From Frondihabitans sucicola (GTDB lineage Bacteria; Actinomycetota; Actinomycetes; Actinomycetales; Microbacteriaceae): a stretch of 64,000 bases of DNA. Position 1 is the stretch's first letter, and each line of letters opens with the position of its first letter. Of this stretch, positions 9,021-20,089 are shown piece by piece. The notes beneath the pieces were generated by a model. It was not told where the DNA came from. It did no database searches and worked only from the letters and a program-made list of their open reading frames with translations. A program made the position numbers and the translations under genes. The DNA lies in contig NZ_AP027732.1 of assembly GCF_030296615.1 (NCBI RefSeq), forward strand, positions 2,857,042-2,921,041. Direction: 5' to 3'.

Positions 9021-9172
9021 AACGCTTCGTCACGATATCCGGGCCCGATGAGAACCGCAAGACGTTCTCGGCAAAATCAGATTTCTGTCAGAAACGAAGC
9101 AGTGTCCTGAGGACATTGACAGGGGCAGGCGATCTTCCTAGTCTCGGTCGAGACAGTTCGAAGGAGAACACC

Positions 9173-12156
9173 ATGTCGATCGACGACATCGCAAGGCACC
9201 TCATCAAGCCCGCCATCGAGTTCCGCCCGGAGCTCCGGTGGTGGCTGGCCGAGGGCCTGCACACCGACGAGACCATCCGCCACGAGATCGACACGGCCCA
9301 CCGCCTCGGCTTCGGCGGCATGGAGTTCCTGGCGATGGACGAAGACGAGATCGATCACTCGCGCTATGGATGGGGCTCGGAGGAGTGGGTGCACGACTCG
9401 CAGCTCGTCGTCGAGGAGACGACGGCGCGGAAGATGTCGGTCAGCTTCACGTCGGGAACGAACTGGTCGAACGCGAACCTCCCCACGATCGACGCCGACC
9501 ACCCCGCCGCAGCTCGCGAACTGGACGTCGTCACCGAGGACCTCGAGGCCGGCAGCTCTCGCACGGGCCCCCTGCCGAAGATCGATCTCGGTGCGTCTAC
9601 CGCCGAAACAGCCCTCCCCGGGCACCGCGGCGTGATCCGGAACCAGGACCTCGTGGCGGTCGTGGCCGTCCGGCGATCAGGCGTCACAGGCGACGCCGCT
9701 TCGGTCCTCGACGTCGACTCCGTGCTCGATCTGACCGACCTCGTGCGCGACGAGGCGCTGGACTGGACGGCGCCGGGCGCAGGATCCTGGTCTCTCTTCT
9801 CGTTCTGGTCGCACGGAACCGGGCAGACCGCCTCACCGTCGGCAACGACCAACTGGACCGTCAACTACGTGGAGCGCGCCGGCGTCGACGCCGTCATCGA
9901 CTACTGGAAGACCGTCGTCCTGACGCCGGAGCTGCGCGAACAGATCGCCAAGAACCCGCGAGCTCAGATGTACATGGACTCGCTCGAGCTGTCGACCTAC
10001 GGTGCCGGCGGCCTGTTTTGGGGGCCGAACGTCGCCCGGGAGTTCCGCGAGCGTCGCGGGTACGAGATCGCACCCTGGCTGCCGTTCCTGATCCGCAGCG
10101 CGCCCTTCATGGCCTCCAGCACCGTTTACCACCACGAGCCGCTCGATTCCCAGCGCGACACGGTCGAGAAGGTCCGCTTCGACTACGTCCGCACTCTGAC
10201 CGATCTGTACATCGAGAACATGATCCGGCCGTTCGCCGCCTTCCTGCACGAGAACGGCATGACGCTCCGGTCGGAGATCAGCTACGGCCTCCCGTTCGAG
10301 CTGACCCGGCCCGGTCCCGAGGTCGACGGGATCGAGACGGAGTCGCTCGAGTTCGCGTCGCAGATCGACGCGTACCGACTGCTCGCCGGCCCGGCACACC
10401 TCTTCGGGAAGCAGTACTCGTCCGAGACGGGCGCCACCACGCGCAACCACATGCTCGACCACCGGTTCTACGACCAGATCATCGCCACGCAGCTGGCCGC
10501 CGGCATCACCAAGACCGTGCTCCACGGCTGGGCCAGCACCGCCGGAGCCGAAGGCGTGACGGAGTGGCCGGGACACGAGGGCATGTGGAACATGTTCTCG
10601 GAGCGGTTCGACACCCGGCAACCGGCCTCCGAGTTCTACCCCTCTGGAACGATGCGCTGGGTCGCTACCAGTACGTGCTGCGCCAGGGGAAACCGCGCAT
10701 CGACGTGGGAATCCTGCACACCGACCACTTCACCGACAACGCCTCCGGGATGGTGTTCCTCGACGCGGACGGCAACCGGACGGCTGACGAGGAGTTCTAC
10801 GGGAAGGCGTGGATGCGCGACCGGCAGAACCACTGGTGGCAGGATCTCGGGATGCAGGACGCGGGCTGGACCTACGAGTTCTTCGACGGCTCGCTCCTCC
10901 TGCGCGACGACGTCGTGCTCGGCCGCGACGCCGAGGGCGACACCACGGTGCAGCCGGAGGGCCCCGGTTACCAGGCGCTCCTCGTGTTCCAGAGCGCTCT
11001 CGATCCTGATGTCGCCGCTCGCCTCGTCGAGCTGGCATCGGCAGGCGCCCGGATCGTCCTCGTGCACGGCACGAAGGAGCTCAAGCAGCTCCTGACGAAC
11101 AGCTATACCGAACACGAGCGTGCGGCGGCGCGCACGCCCGGGCTCGACGGACGCGACGCCGAGCTGGCGGCCACCGTCACCGAGCTGCTCGCCCTGCCGA
11201 CGGTGACCGAGGTCGACGACGCGGCGGACACCGTCGAAGCCCTTCGCGCGCTCGGCGTGACCGGTCGAGCGGAATTCGTCGCCGAGAACCGCAGTGTCCT
11301 CTCGCACCTTCGCGAGGACGGCGACCTCCTGCACCTGTACGTGTACCAGTTCCTCTACGAGACCGAAGCCGCGACGCGACTCGAGGTCGCGCTCCCGGGC
11401 GAGGGGACGGTGTACCGGATCGACGCCTGGTCGGGGTCCCTGCAGCCGTACGGCGAGACCCGCGTCGACGGTGGCCGAACCATCGTGAGCATCGAGCTCG
11501 CTCCGGGCGAGACGGCGCTGTTCACCCTCGACCGATCCGCAGCGCCCGCCGTCGCCGCGCCCACCTCCGCCACACGCACCGTGACCGTGCCGGTGCCGGT
11601 GCCCGTGGCGACGTTGTCCGAGTGGCACATCGCCGTGGAGAGCTGGGACGCCGGTGAACTCCAGACCATCACCGAAGACCGCGGACTGGGTTACACGTCG
11701 CGGGAGGTGCGGCCGCTGACGGCGGTCACGCGCCTCGATGCGGGCTCCGGGGCCCTGCGTCCGTGGAAGGACATCCCCGAGGTCGGCCCGTCCGTGTCGG
11801 GTGTCGGCGAGTACTCGACGGAGTTCACCGTCGAGACCCTCGCCGAGGGCGCACGGTACGTCCTCGACCTCGGTTCGACGTCGGGCGGCCTCGGCTCGGT
11901 CCGGATCAACGGCGCCGACCCGCGTGGATTCGACACCTCGCACCCGGTCGTCGACGTCACGGACGACCTCCGGACAGGCAGCAACACCGTCGTCGTGCGC
12001 GTCGCGAGCTCGCTGAACAATCGTCTCCTCGCTCGCGGCTACTACGACAGCGTTCCCGACGTCTTCGCCGAGATCACGGGCAGCCCGGAAGCCATGCAGC
12101 GGACCGTGGTCCGAGACCACGGCCTGGTGGGACCGGTCACGCTGCAGCGTCGCTAG
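9173..12156 (+). CDS. GH106-like alpha-L-rhamnosidase, interrupted by one -1 frameshift
   Basis: If one C is restored in the C4 run at 10639-10642, the two frames join to a 994-residue protein: frame one ends in DTRQPASEFYP and frame two continues LWNDALGRYQYVLRQG. The N-terminus (FRPELRWWLAEGLHTD followed by FGGMEF) resembles the PF17132 GH106 alpha-L-rhamnosidase family, large enzymes that open with a TIM barrel and close with beta-sandwich domains; the end (about 880-990) looks like a galactose-binding or GH2-type sandwich. No signal peptide is present, so it should act in the cytoplasm on imported rhamnosides, fitting the divergent MFS carrier. GAAGGAG precedes the ATG. As read, the ORF stops early; I attribute this to a sequencing error. 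Confidence 0.75.
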
Positions 12157-12184
12157 AGTTCGAGCGAGAGAAGTGGGGACGACG

Positions 12185-12700
12185 GTGGCACGACCGAAGC
12201 AGGATCGACCCGTGGCGGGGGGCGAGATCGACCTCGGTCCGGTGATCGATCCGGATCCGTTCGACCTGCGCGTGTCGCTGTCCTCGCTCGTCCACTGGGC
12301 CGACAGCCAGGAGGTGCGCCGAGCCGTCATGGCCGCCATCGAGTTCCCGGTCGACGACATGCCGATGTTCCTGGTGGTCAACCAGCTCAGCTACCGCGGT
12401 GCCACCTCACCGAGCCGTCTCGCCTCGATCCTCGGCACCGGCCGGGCGAACCTCACGAAGATCGCCCACCGGCTCGAGGCCGCCGGGTTGATCGTCCGGG
12501 TCCCGTCGCAGGGAGACGAACGCAGCATCCTGCTCGCCCTCACCCCGACCGGACGCGAGCTGGGCGAGCGCATCATGGCGAACTCGAAGAAGAACTTCGA
12601 AGCGCTGTTGGCGCACTGGTCCGCGAAAGACGTCGAGGTCCTCCGGCGCACCCTGGCCAGGCTCTCCAAAGACGCTCAAAGCACGACCGGGGTCGGCTGA
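12185..12700 (+). CDS. MarR-family transcriptional regulator
   Basis: 171 residues with a winged-helix core: ATSPSRLASILGTGRANLTKIAHRLEAAG is the helix-turn-helix region (about 75-105) and RVPSQGDERSILLALTPTG the wing. MarR proteins are dimeric repressors usually released by small phenolic or sugar-derived ligands. The gene follows the GH106-like gene by 28 bp on the same strand and may regulate this locus. Two GTG starts are possible; I prefer 12185, which has GGGGA at a good distance, over 12173. Confidence 0.8.
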   Translation: MARPKQDRPVAGGEIDLGPVIDPDPFDLRVSLSSLVHWADSQEVRRAVMAAIEFPVDDMPMFLVVNQLSYRGATSPSRLASILGTGRANLTKIAHRLEAAGLIVRVPSQGDERSILLALTPTGRELGERIMANSKKNFEALLAHWSAKDVEVLRRTLARLSKDAQSTTGVG

Positions 12701-12731
12701 GGCCTCCGCCGGTCGCGTGCATCGCTCGCTG

Positions 12732-13631
12732 TCAGATACCGGTGGCGAGCCGCACCTGATCGACGATGTCGAGCCTCGCTGCGCGCCCCTCCGGTGTCGG
12801 AAGGAGTGGGTACACGTGCACCTGCTGCTGACCTTCGAAGTAGTCGACGTCGACATGGGCTTCGCGGAGCCGGTGGACGAGCAGTCGGGCGTCCGGGTTC
12901 AGGATGTCGTGCGTCCCGCTGAACAGCGCGACGGGGCCGAGCCCCGTGACGTCGCCGAAGAGCGGGCTGACCCGCGGATCGGTCACCGCGAGCTCGCCGC
13001 GCCAGAGATCCGCGTAGACCAGACCGCCCGGCTTGGCCAGCCACGGGTCGAACGGCTGCACGACCGGGATGTCGGGATTCTCGAAGGAGAGATCGACGGC
13101 AGGAGAGATCAGAATCGTTCGGGCCGCCTCGACACCGTGCTCGTCGCGCAGGATCATCGCGGCCGACAGGGAGATCTGCCCGCCGGCCGAGTCTCCCGCG
13201 AGCAGCGTCGCCCCGAACTCGTCCCGCGTCGTGAGAAAGAGGTCGACGACTCCCTCGACCACGTCCGCCGAGGTTCCGAACGGTGCGAGCGGATAGATCG
13301 GCACGATCACGGTGACGTCCGCCTCCGTAGCCAGCTGGGCGATCAGGGTCCAGTGCTGGCTGACGATCTCGTTCACCCAGGCGCCGCCGTGCACGTACAC
13401 GAGTGCGCCGACGGGGGCGCCGGTGGTCGGCGTCACGGTGTAGATCGGCCAGCCACCGGTTCGGTCGAGACGGATGTCGACCCCGCCGAGGTTCTTGGGC
13501 GGCGCGAAGCTCGGCGGCCGGACGCTGCGGTCTTCGATGTGCTCACGCGCCCGTGCGGCGCTGACGAACGTCGCGTTGGCTCGACTTGCTCGGAGGAAGG
13601 CCGTGACGGCACGTGCAGCGATGCTGGGCAT
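12732..13631 (-). CDS. Alpha/beta hydrolase, hormone-sensitive-lipase type esterase
   Basis: 299 residues. The oxyanion motif HGGAW (81-85), nucleophile GDSAGG with Ser148, Asp242 in FSGTHDIL and His272 in QVHVYPLLPTPEG make a complete HSL-family catalytic triad. Such enzymes hydrolyse short acyl or aryl esters in the cytoplasm; substrate is unknown. It is convergent with the MarR gene. A TAGGCT box six bases before the ATG indicates a leaderless mRNA and fixes the start. Confidence 0.88.
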   Translation of the reverse strand: MPSIAARAVTAFLRASRANATFVSAARAREHIEDRSVRPPSFAPPKNLGGVDIRLDRTGGWPIYTVTPTTGAPVGALVYVHGGAWVNEIVSQHWTLIAQLATEADVTVIVPIYPLAPFGTSADVVEGVVDLFLTTRDEFGATLLAGDSAGGQISLSAAMILRDEHGVEAARTILISPAVDLSFENPDIPVVQPFDPWLAKPGGLVYADLWRGELAVTDPRVSPLFGDVTGLGPVALFSGTHDILNPDARLLVHRLREAHVDVDYFEGQQQVHVYPLLPTPEGRAARLDIVDQVRLATGI

Positions 13632-13637
13632 GGCCCG

Positions 13638-13643
13638 AGCCTA
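13638..13643 (-). promoter_or_regulatory. -10 box of leaderless promoter for the esterase
   Basis: TAGGCT on the minus strand, six bases before the ATG at 13631; identical box and spacing precede peptide deformylase at 48839. Confidence 0.55.
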
Positions 13644-13662
13644 CGGCGGCAGCGTTTCGCGG

Positions 13663-13735
13663 TGGGCCCTACCGGGCTCGAACCGATGACATCCACGGTG
13701 TAAACGTGGCGCTCTACCAACTGAGCTAAAGGCCC
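13663..13735 (-). tRNA. tRNA-Val (anticodon UAC)
   Basis: Minus-strand cloverleaf of 73 nt: acceptor GGGCCTT with AGGGCCC, D arm AGCTCAGTTGGTAGAGC, anticodon loop TTTACAC, T arm with GGTTCGAGCC. Anticodon TAC reads GUA. The 3' CCA is not fully encoded (ACC then G). Confidence 0.96.
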
Positions 13736-13780
13736 GCAGCCTGCCGCGGTGGCAGGAGCGTCCGCCAATCGTACCGAAGG

Positions 13781-14181
13781 TCAGGCGGCCGCTGCGACGC
13801 CCACCTGCCAGGACACGCCGAACCGGTCGGTGATCCAGGCGTAGCGGGCGCTGAAGGGGTAGCTGCCCAGCTCCATCAGGACCTCGCCGCCGTCGACCAG
13901 AGCCTCGACCACCTGATCGACGTCGGCGGCCGTCGCGCAGTCGACCGCGAGGGAGAGGGACGGCGTGAAGGTGAATTCGTGGACGGGGGCGAATCGATGC
14001 AGCGGAGGCGAGTGCCGGCGAGGCTGAAGGTCGCGAAGACGACACCGCCGTCGTCGCCACGCGTGACCGATTCGACGGCCGAGTCACCGAAAACGCTCGT
14101 GTAGAGCTCCATCGCGGCGGCGGCGTCGCCGGTGAACATGAGCTGCGGCTCGACGGCGAGAGGGGTGACGGGCTCGGACAT
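13781..14181 (-). CDS. VOC-superfamily PhnB-like protein, one -1 frameshift
   Basis: Restoring one base in the G5 run at 13985-13989 joins LAGTRLRCIDSP with VHEFTFTPSLSLAV and gives 133 residues, a normal PhnB/DUF1338-like vicinal-oxygen-chelate protein (TGDAAAAMELYTSVFGDSAV, then VDCATAADVDQVVEALVDGG and DRFGVSWQVGV). Members bind a metal in a paired beta-alpha-beta fold; most have no assigned reaction. The start MSEPVTP is chosen because TATCCT stands seven bases upstream. The break looks like the same base-loss error seen elsewhere. Confidence 0.75.
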
Positions 14182-14188
14182 GCGGCCC

Positions 14189-14194
14189 AGGATA
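14189..14194 (-). promoter_or_regulatory. -10 box of leaderless promoter for the VOC protein
   Basis: TATCCT on the minus strand, seven bases before the ATG at 14181. Confidence 0.5.
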
Positions 14195-14307
14195 GCGCCG
14201 GTGGCATTCTCGACGGGTGACTCCTGCTGCCGGATGGGGATGCCCGACGAAGCCGTCCAATCGTTCGGCACACCCTCGAGCGTCAGACGGCGACGGGCAT
14301 TCGCGAG

Positions 14308-14781
14308 TCAGACGGCGACGGGGACGAGCGCGTCGAGAGCGGTGCGGTAGTCGCCGAGATCGCGAGCTTGGCCGGGAGCGGTGACGAAGTGCTGGCGGAT
14401 GATGCCGGCCTGGTCGATCACGAAGGTGGCGCGGTTGGCGAAGCCCTTGTGGTCGAGGAACACGCCGTACTCTTTGGCGACCTCGCCGTGGGGCCAGAAG
14501 TCGGCGAGAAGGTTGAAGTCGTAGCCCTCGGTCTCGGCGAAGGACCGCAGAGTGGCTTTCGAGTCGACCGAGATGCCCAGCAGTTCGACGCGGTGATCGC
14601 GGAACATGCCGATGTTGTCGCGCAGGGCGCACAACTCGGTCGTGCAGGTGCTGGAGAACGCGAGCGGGAAGAACACGAGGGCGACGGGCTTGACTCCGCG
14701 GTAGTCGGCGAGACGGACGTGCTCGCCGAACTGGTTGGGGAGTTCGAAGTCGGGTGCCTGGATGTCGTTCTCCAGAGCCAT
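14308..14781 (-). CDS. AhpE-like peroxiredoxin
   Basis: 157 residues with thioredoxin-fold peroxiredoxin motifs: APDFELPNQFGE near the start, then FPLAFSSTCTTELC with peroxidatic Cys46 in the PxxxTxxC context and a second cysteine at 51. The 1-Cys AhpE group of actinobacteria reduces hydroperoxides and peroxynitrite in the cytoplasm, recycled by mycothiol or mycoredoxin. AAAGGAT supports the ATG. It is divergent from aceE, separated by 267 bp. Confidence 0.9.
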   Translation of the reverse strand: MALENDIQAPDFELPNQFGEHVRLADYRGVKPVALVFFPLAFSSTCTTELCALRDNIGMFRDHRVELLGISVDSKATLRSFAETEGYDFNLLADFWPHGEVAKEYGVFLDHKGFANRATFVIDQAGIIRQHFVTAPGQARDLGDYRTALDALVPVAV

Positions 14782-15048
14782 GGTCAGCGATCCTTTCGCG
14801 TCTCCCGGTCTGGGCGACGGACGTCGTGCTCGACACCCCGGTCCGGGCGACGGCACGATCGGCAATGTTACGCCTGGACACGCCGAAAGCAAGCGGCTGG
14901 CCGAGTGACATCTGAGAGGCGACGTCAGCGGTTGTCACTAGAGTGGTTGGGGTCGGGCTCGACCCGTCCCCACCCCGGACGATGACGTGCTCGACATGAC
15001 TCTGTCCACGACAAATCATGTCTATCTACAAAACGAACGAGGTCAAGG

Positions 15049-17793
15049 GTGTCGGTAAACGATCAGGATCCGTATTCGGTCGACGATTTCGATCGGGATC
15101 CCGAAGAGACCGCTGAGTGGAAAGAGTCGCTCGATGCCCTCGTAGCGGCTCACGGCCACGAGCGGGCTCGCGAGATCATGCTCAGTCTCCTTTCGCGATC
15201 GCGCGAACTGCACGTGAACGTGCCGATGGTTCCGACGACGGACTACATCAACACGATCGCTCCCGAGAACGAACCGCAATTCCCGGGCGACGAAGACCTG
15301 GAACGCCGCTACCGCAAGTGGATCCGCTGGAACGCCGCGATCACCGTCCACCGTGCGCAGCGCCCCGGCATCTCCGTGGGCGGTCACATCTCCACGTATG
15401 CGTCGTCGGCCGCTCTCTACGAGGTCGGCTACAACCACTTCTTCCGCGGCCAGAACGCCCCCGGGGGCGGCGATCAGATCTTCTTCCAGGGTCACGCCTC
15501 GCCCGGAATGTACGCCCGCTCGTTCCTCGAGGGTCGTCTCGACGAGCACGCGCTCGACGGGTTCCGTCAAGAGAAGTCGCACGGCGTCGACGGTCTCTCG
15601 TCGTACCCGCACCCGCGCCTCATGCCCGAGTACTGGCAGTTCCCCACGGTCTCGATGGGCCTCGGCCCGATCAACGCCATCTACCAGGCCCAGGTCGCGA
15701 AGTACCTGACCAACCGCGGTATCAAAGACGCCTCCGACCAGCAGGTCTGGGCCTTCCTGGGCGACGGCGAGCTCGACGAGGTCGAGAGCCGCGGTCAACT
15801 GCAGGTCGCGGCCAACGACGGCCTCGACAACCTCAACTTCGTGATCAACTGCAACCTGCAGCGACTCGACGGCCCGGTCCGCGGCAACGGCAAGATCATC
15901 CAAGAGCTCGAGAGCTTCTTCCGCGGCGCCGGCTGGAACGTCATCAAGGTCGTCTGGGGCCGTGAATGGGACGCCCTCCTGTCCCGCGACGACGAGGGTG
16001 CCCTGCTCAACCTCATGAACCGCACGCCGGACGGCGACTACCAGACCTACAAGGCCGAATCGGGCGCCTACGTCCGCGAGAACTTCTTCGGCCGCGACCC
16101 GCGCACCCTCGAGCTGGTCAAGAACTACAGCGACGAAGACATCTGGAACCTCAAACGAGGCGGCCACGACTACCGCAAGGTCTACGCGGCCTACAAGGCG
16201 GCCAGCGAGCACAAGGGCCAGCCCACGGTGATCCTGGCGAAGACGGTCAAGGGCTACGGTCTCGGCCCGTCGTTCGAGGGCCGCAACGCGACCCACCAGA
16301 TGAAGAAGCTGACGCTCGACAACCTCAAGAAGTTCCGCGACGAGATGAGCATCCCGATCACGGATGCGACTCTCGAAGAGAACCCCTACCTGCCGCCGTA
16401 CTACCACCCCGGTCAGAACGACGAGGCGATCGAGTACCTGCAGGCCCGCCGTCGCGACCTCGGCGGCTACATCCCCGAGCGGCGCACGAAGCACACGGCC
16501 ATCACGCTGCCCGACGACTCGGCCTATGCGATCGCCAAGAAGGGCTCGGGCAAACAGGAGGCCGCCACCACCATGGCGTTCGCCCGTCTGCTGAAAGACC
16601 TGCTGCGGTCCCCCGACTTCGGTCACCGGATCGTTCCGATCATCCCCGACGAGGCTCGCACCTTCGGTATGGACGCCTACTTCCCGACGTCCAAGATCTA
16701 CAACCCCAACGGGCAGCACTACACCTCGGTCGACCGCGAGCAGCTCCTGGCCTACAAGGAGAGCCCGCAGGGGCAGATCATCCACGTCGGCATCAACGAG
16801 GCGGGCGCGTTCGCGGCCTTCACAGCGACGGGCACGAGCTATTCGACGCAGGGCGAGCCGCTCATCCCGGTGTACGTCTTCTACTCGATGTTCGGTTTCC
16901 AGCGCACGGGAGACGCCATGTGGGCGGCCGGCGACCAGATGGCGCGCGGCTTCATCATCGGCGCCACGGCAGGCCGCACCACCCTCACCGGTGAAGGCCT
17001 GCAGCACGCCGACGGTCACTCGCACCTCCTCGCCTCGACGAACCCCGCCGTGGTCAGTTACGACCCCGCGTACGGGTACGAGATCGGTCACATCGTCCGG
17101 GCAGGCCTCGACCGCATGTACGGCGTCGACGAGGCGGGCAACCCCAAGCACAGCGACCCGAACGTCATGTACTACGTGACCGTCTACAACGAGCCGATGC
17201 ACCAGCCGGCCGAGCCGGAAGGCCTCGACGTCGAGGGCGTCGAACGCGGCATCTACAAGCTGAAGGCGGCGGAGAACCTCGGGCCGCGCGCTCAGTTGCT
17301 CGCCTCGGGTGTCGGCGTGCCGTGGGCCCTCGAGGCGCAGCAGCTGCTGGCCGAAGACTGGAACGTCGCGGCCGACGTCTGGAGCGTCACCAGCTGGACC
17401 GAGTTGCGCCGCGACGGTCTCGCCGCCGACGAGCACAACTTCCTCTACCCGGGTGAAGAAGCCAAGGTGCCGTTCGTCACCCAGCGGCTCGAAGGGGCCG
17501 AGGGGCCGGTCATCGCGGTGTCCGACTTCATGCACGCCGTGCAAGACCAGATCCGCGCCTTCGTGCCGAACGACTACTACACGCTCGGCGCCGACGGCTT
17601 CGGATTCTCCGACACGCGTCCGGCGGCCCGTCGCTTCTTCAAGATCGACGGTCCGTCGATGGTGGTCCGCACGCTGCAGGCCCTGGCGAAGCGCGGCGAG
17701 GTCGACCCGAGCGTCGTCCAGCAGGCGATCGACCGGTACCAGCTCCACGAAGTGACCGCCGGCACCTCCGGTTCGGCCGGCGGCGAGAGCTGA
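15049..17793 (+). CDS. aceE: Pyruvate dehydrogenase E1 component, homodimeric type
   Basis: 914 residues, the normal length of homodimeric AceE. It decarboxylates pyruvate with thiamine diphosphate and passes the acetyl group to the E2 lipoyl domain. Visible motifs are [11 protein letters not shown], opening the GDG...N thiamine diphosphate motif that closes at [24 protein letters not shown] in the N-terminal domain, and [20 protein letters not shown]. The start is a GTG behind AGGTCAAGG; the region upstream is also the divergent promoter of the peroxiredoxin. The PucR-type regulator follows after only seven bases, tying pyruvate oxidation to the fatty acid cluster. Confidence 0.97.
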   Translation: MSVNDQDPYSVDDFDRDPEETAEWKESLDALVAAHGHERAREIMLSLLSRSRELHVNVPMVPTTDYINTIAPENEPQFPGDEDLERRYRKWIRWNAAITVHRAQRPGISVGGHISTYASSAALYEVGYNHFFRGQNAPGGGDQIFFQGHASPGMYARSFLEGRLDEHALDGFRQEKSHGVDGLSSYPHPRLMPEYWQFPTVSMGLGPINAIYQAQVAKYLTNRGIKDASDQQVWAFLGDGELDEVESRGQLQVAANDGLDNLNFVINCNLQRLDGPVRGNGKIIQELESFFRGAGWNVIKVVWGREWDALLSRDDEGALLNLMNRTPDGDYQTYKAESGAYVRENFFGRDPRTLELVKNYSDEDIWNLKRGGHDYRKVYAAYKAASEHKGQPTVILAKTVKGYGLGPSFEGRNATHQMKKLTLDNLKKFRDEMSIPITDATLEENPYLPPYYHPGQNDEAIEYLQARRRDLGGYIPERRTKHTAITLPDDSAYAIAKKGSGKQEAATTMAFARLLKDLLRSPDFGHRIVPIIPDEARTFGMDAYFPTSKIYNPNGQHYTSVDREQLLAYKESPQGQIIHVGINEAGAFAAFTATGTSYSTQGEPLIPVYVFYSMFGFQRTGDAMWAAGDQMARGFIIGATAGRTTLTGEGLQHADGHSHLLASTNPAVVSYDPAYGYEIGHIVRAGLDRMYGVDEAGNPKHSDPNVMYYVTVYNEPMHQPAEPEGLDVEGVERGIYKLKAAENLGPRAQLLASGVGVPWALEAQQLLAEDWNVAADVWSVTSWTELRRDGLAADEHNFLYPGEEAKVPFVTQRLEGAEGPVIAVSDFMHAVQDQIRAFVPNDYYTLGADGFGFSDTRPAARRFFKIDGPSMVVRTLQALAKRGEVDPSVVQQAIDRYQLHEVTAGTSGSAGGES

Positions 17794-17800
17794 TCCGCGC

Positions 17801-19087
17801 GTGAGCGCTGCGCGCGCGCAAGACCCTGCGGCGAAGCAGAAGACGCTCGCGTGGCTGCGCACCGTGTCGGGTGAGTTCGCCACGGCGACCATCAAGAAGC
17901 TCGACGAGACGCTGCCCTGGTACGGCTCCATGCCGCCGGGGCGGCGTTCCGCCGTCGGGCTCGTCGCCCAGGCCGGAATCACCTCGTTCATCAGCTGGTT
18001 CGACGACCCCAAGTCGACTCCCTGGATCGCGGCCGACGTCTTCGGAGCGGCTCCCCGCGAGCTCCTCCGGAGCGTCAGCCTCCAGCAGACGCTCCAGCTG
18101 ATCCGGGTCACCTGCGAGGTCGTCGAAGATCGGGTCAAAGACGGCGACAGCTACCTCCGCGAGGCGATCCTCCTCTACTCGCGTGAGATCGCCTTCGCAG
18201 CCGCCGACGTCTACGCCCGCGCCGCCGAGGCGCGCGGCCTGTGGGACGCCCGCCTCGAAGCCCTCGTGGTCGACTCGATCCTCAGCGGCGAGTACGACGA
18301 CGAACTTCCGTCCAGGATCGCGGCGCTCGGCTGGCACGGGCACGGCGAGGTCTCGGTCCTCGTCGGCACGGCTCCCCGCATGCTCGACGTCGACGTCCTT
18401 CGCCGCACGGCGCGTCACCTCGACGCCGACGTCCTGATCGGCGTCCAGGGCTCGCGACTCGTGCTCGTCATCGGCCGGGCCGACGACGAGCACGACGAGC
18501 CCGAGACGAGCACCCACCCGCGGCCGAGCTTCACCGACATCGCAGTGGCACTCGAGCCGGGCTTCGGCGACGGCCCTCTCGTGCTCGGTCACGAGGTTCC
18601 CGGTCTCGTCGACGCCTCGGGCAGCGCCAAGGCCGCCCTCGCGGGCTTCGCGGTGGCACGCGCCTGGCGGAACGCCCCGAGACCGGCCCTGGCCGACGAC
18701 CTTCTGCCCGAGCGGGCACTCGCCGGCGATCCCGTCGCCCGCTCGACACTCGTCAACCGCATCTACCGGCCACTGAAAGCGCACTCCTCCGAGCTCCTGA
18801 CCACGCTCTGGTGCTACCTCGACAACGGCCGGTCGCTCGAGGCCACGGCGCGCGAGCTGTTCGTGCACCCGAACACGGTGCGCTACCGCCTGAAACGAGT
18901 CACCGACGTCATCGGCTGGGATGCGACCGGGGCGCGCGAGGCGCTGATCCTGCAGTCCGCTCTGATCCTGGGCTCCATCGCCGACCCGGACGCTCCCAGC
19001 GGGCGACCGAAGTCCATCGGGCACCCCGAGGCGAAGGGCAAGCCCGTGAGCAGTGGCCGCCCGAAGACGCACGGCCCGACGAAGTGA
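17801..19087 (+). CDS. PucR-type helix-turn-helix regulator of the fab cluster
   Basis: 428 residues. The C-terminal 60-residue PucR-type helix-turn-helix (YLDNGRSLEATARELFVHPN then TVRYRLKRV) is diagnostic; the middle resembles a GGDEF-like degenerate domain of this family. The final 35 residues are a low-complexity basic tail (GRPKSIGHPEAKGKP). In actinobacteria a regulator at this position, between aceE and fabD, controls fatty acid synthesis genes (FasR of Streptomyces is the precedent). GTG start seven bases after the aceE stop suggests cotranscription. Confidence 0.85.
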   Translation: MSAARAQDPAAKQKTLAWLRTVSGEFATATIKKLDETLPWYGSMPPGRRSAVGLVAQAGITSFISWFDDPKSTPWIAADVFGAAPRELLRSVSLQQTLQLIRVTCEVVEDRVKDGDSYLREAILLYSREIAFAAADVYARAAEARGLWDARLEALVVDSILSGEYDDELPSRIAALGWHGHGEVSVLVGTAPRMLDVDVLRRTARHLDADVLIGVQGSRLVLVIGRADDEHDEPETSTHPRPSFTDIAVALEPGFGDGPLVLGHEVPGLVDASGSAKAALAGFAVARAWRNAPRPALADDLLPERALAGDPVARSTLVNRIYRPLKAHSSELLTTLWCYLDNGRSLEATARELFVHPNTVRYRLKRVTDVIGWDATGAREALILQSALILGSIADPDAPSGRPKSIGHPEAKGKPVSSGRPKTHGPTK

Positions 19088-19166
19088 GTGCGACCTACAA
19101 CGGTTTCGTCGATTCTTGGTCGAGTCGCCACACCGCGGAGCCGCTGATGATTGGCAGGATAGACCG

Positions 19167-20089
19167 GTGATCGTTCTCGTAGCTCCGGGCCAAGGTTCTC
19201 AGACCCCCGGCTTTCTGACCCCTGGATCGCTGATCCCGACTCGCGCGCACTCGTCGAGCAGCTCTCGGACGCTTCCGGTGTCGACCTCGTCACGCACGGC
19301 ACGGAGTCCGACGCCGACACGATCCGCGACACGGCGATCGCCCAGCCCCTCATCGTCGCCGCGGGGCTGCTCACCGCCCGCGCCCTGTTCGAGCGGGTCG
19401 ACCCGAGCCTGATCGCGGGCGTGGCGGGCCACTCCGTCGGCGAGCTCACGGCCGCTGCGCTGGCCGGCGTCGTCTCCGAAGCCGACGCCGTCAAGCTGGT
19501 CACCGTCCGCGCCACCGGCATGGCCGCGGCCGCCGCGGTGACCCCGACCGGTATGAGCGCCGTGCTCGGCGGCGACGAAGACGAACTCCTCGCGAAACTC
19601 GAGGCCCTCGGCCTCGAGCCCGCCAACTTCAACGGCGGCGGGCAGATCGTCGTCGCGGGCGCCCTCGACGCGCTGGCCGCTCTCGCCGACGAGCCGCCCG
19701 CGAAGGCGCGGGTCGTCCCGCTGCAGGTCGCCGGCGCCTTCCACACGCGCTACATGCAGCCGGCCGTGGCAGGGCTCGAGGACGCCGCCGCCGCGGTCGA
19801 CGTCGCCGATCCGTCGACCCCTCTCTGGACCAACCGCGACGGTAGTCTCGTGACCTCGGGGCGGCGGTACCTCGATCTCCTCGTGCAGCAGGTCGCGTCC
19901 CCCGTGCGGTGGGACAAGACCATGGAATCCTTCCAGGCCGCCGGCATCACCGGCCAGATCGAACTCGCCCCGGCCGGAGCCCTCACCGGGCTCGCCAAGC
20001 GCGGGCTGCGCGGCGTTCCTTCGGTCGCCATCAAGACCCCCGACGACCTCCAGGCCGCCGTCGACCTCCTGCAGGAAGCACGAGCATGA
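19167..20089 (+). CDS. fabD: Malonyl-CoA:ACP transacylase, one -1 frameshift
   Basis: With one C restored in the C4 run at 19219-19222, VIVLVAPGQGSQTPGFLTP continues as WIADPDSRALVEQL and gives 307 residues. FabD moves malonate from CoA to acyl carrier protein. GHSVGEL holds nucleophile Ser90; the catalytic His lies in GAFHTRYMQ near 194; GQGSQ forms the oxyanion region. The GTG start lies six bases behind a weak CAGGAT box. The gene ends in an ATGA overlap with fabH. Since fabD is essential in nearly all bacteria, the frameshift is probably not real. Confidence 0.9.

Noticed and set aside
10639-10642. Programmed -1 ribosomal frameshifting in the GH106-like gene
   Set aside because: There is no slippery heptamer with a downstream pseudoknot, and the same kind of break occurs in about twenty unrelated genes, so an error explains it better.
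15043-18138. Long open frame on the minus strand opposite aceE and the PucR-type gene (1031 codons), and similar long antisense frames elsewhere
   Set aside because: High-GC coding DNA keeps antisense frames open by codon bias. The sense strand has clear conserved proteins, and the antisense products lack motifs and start signals.
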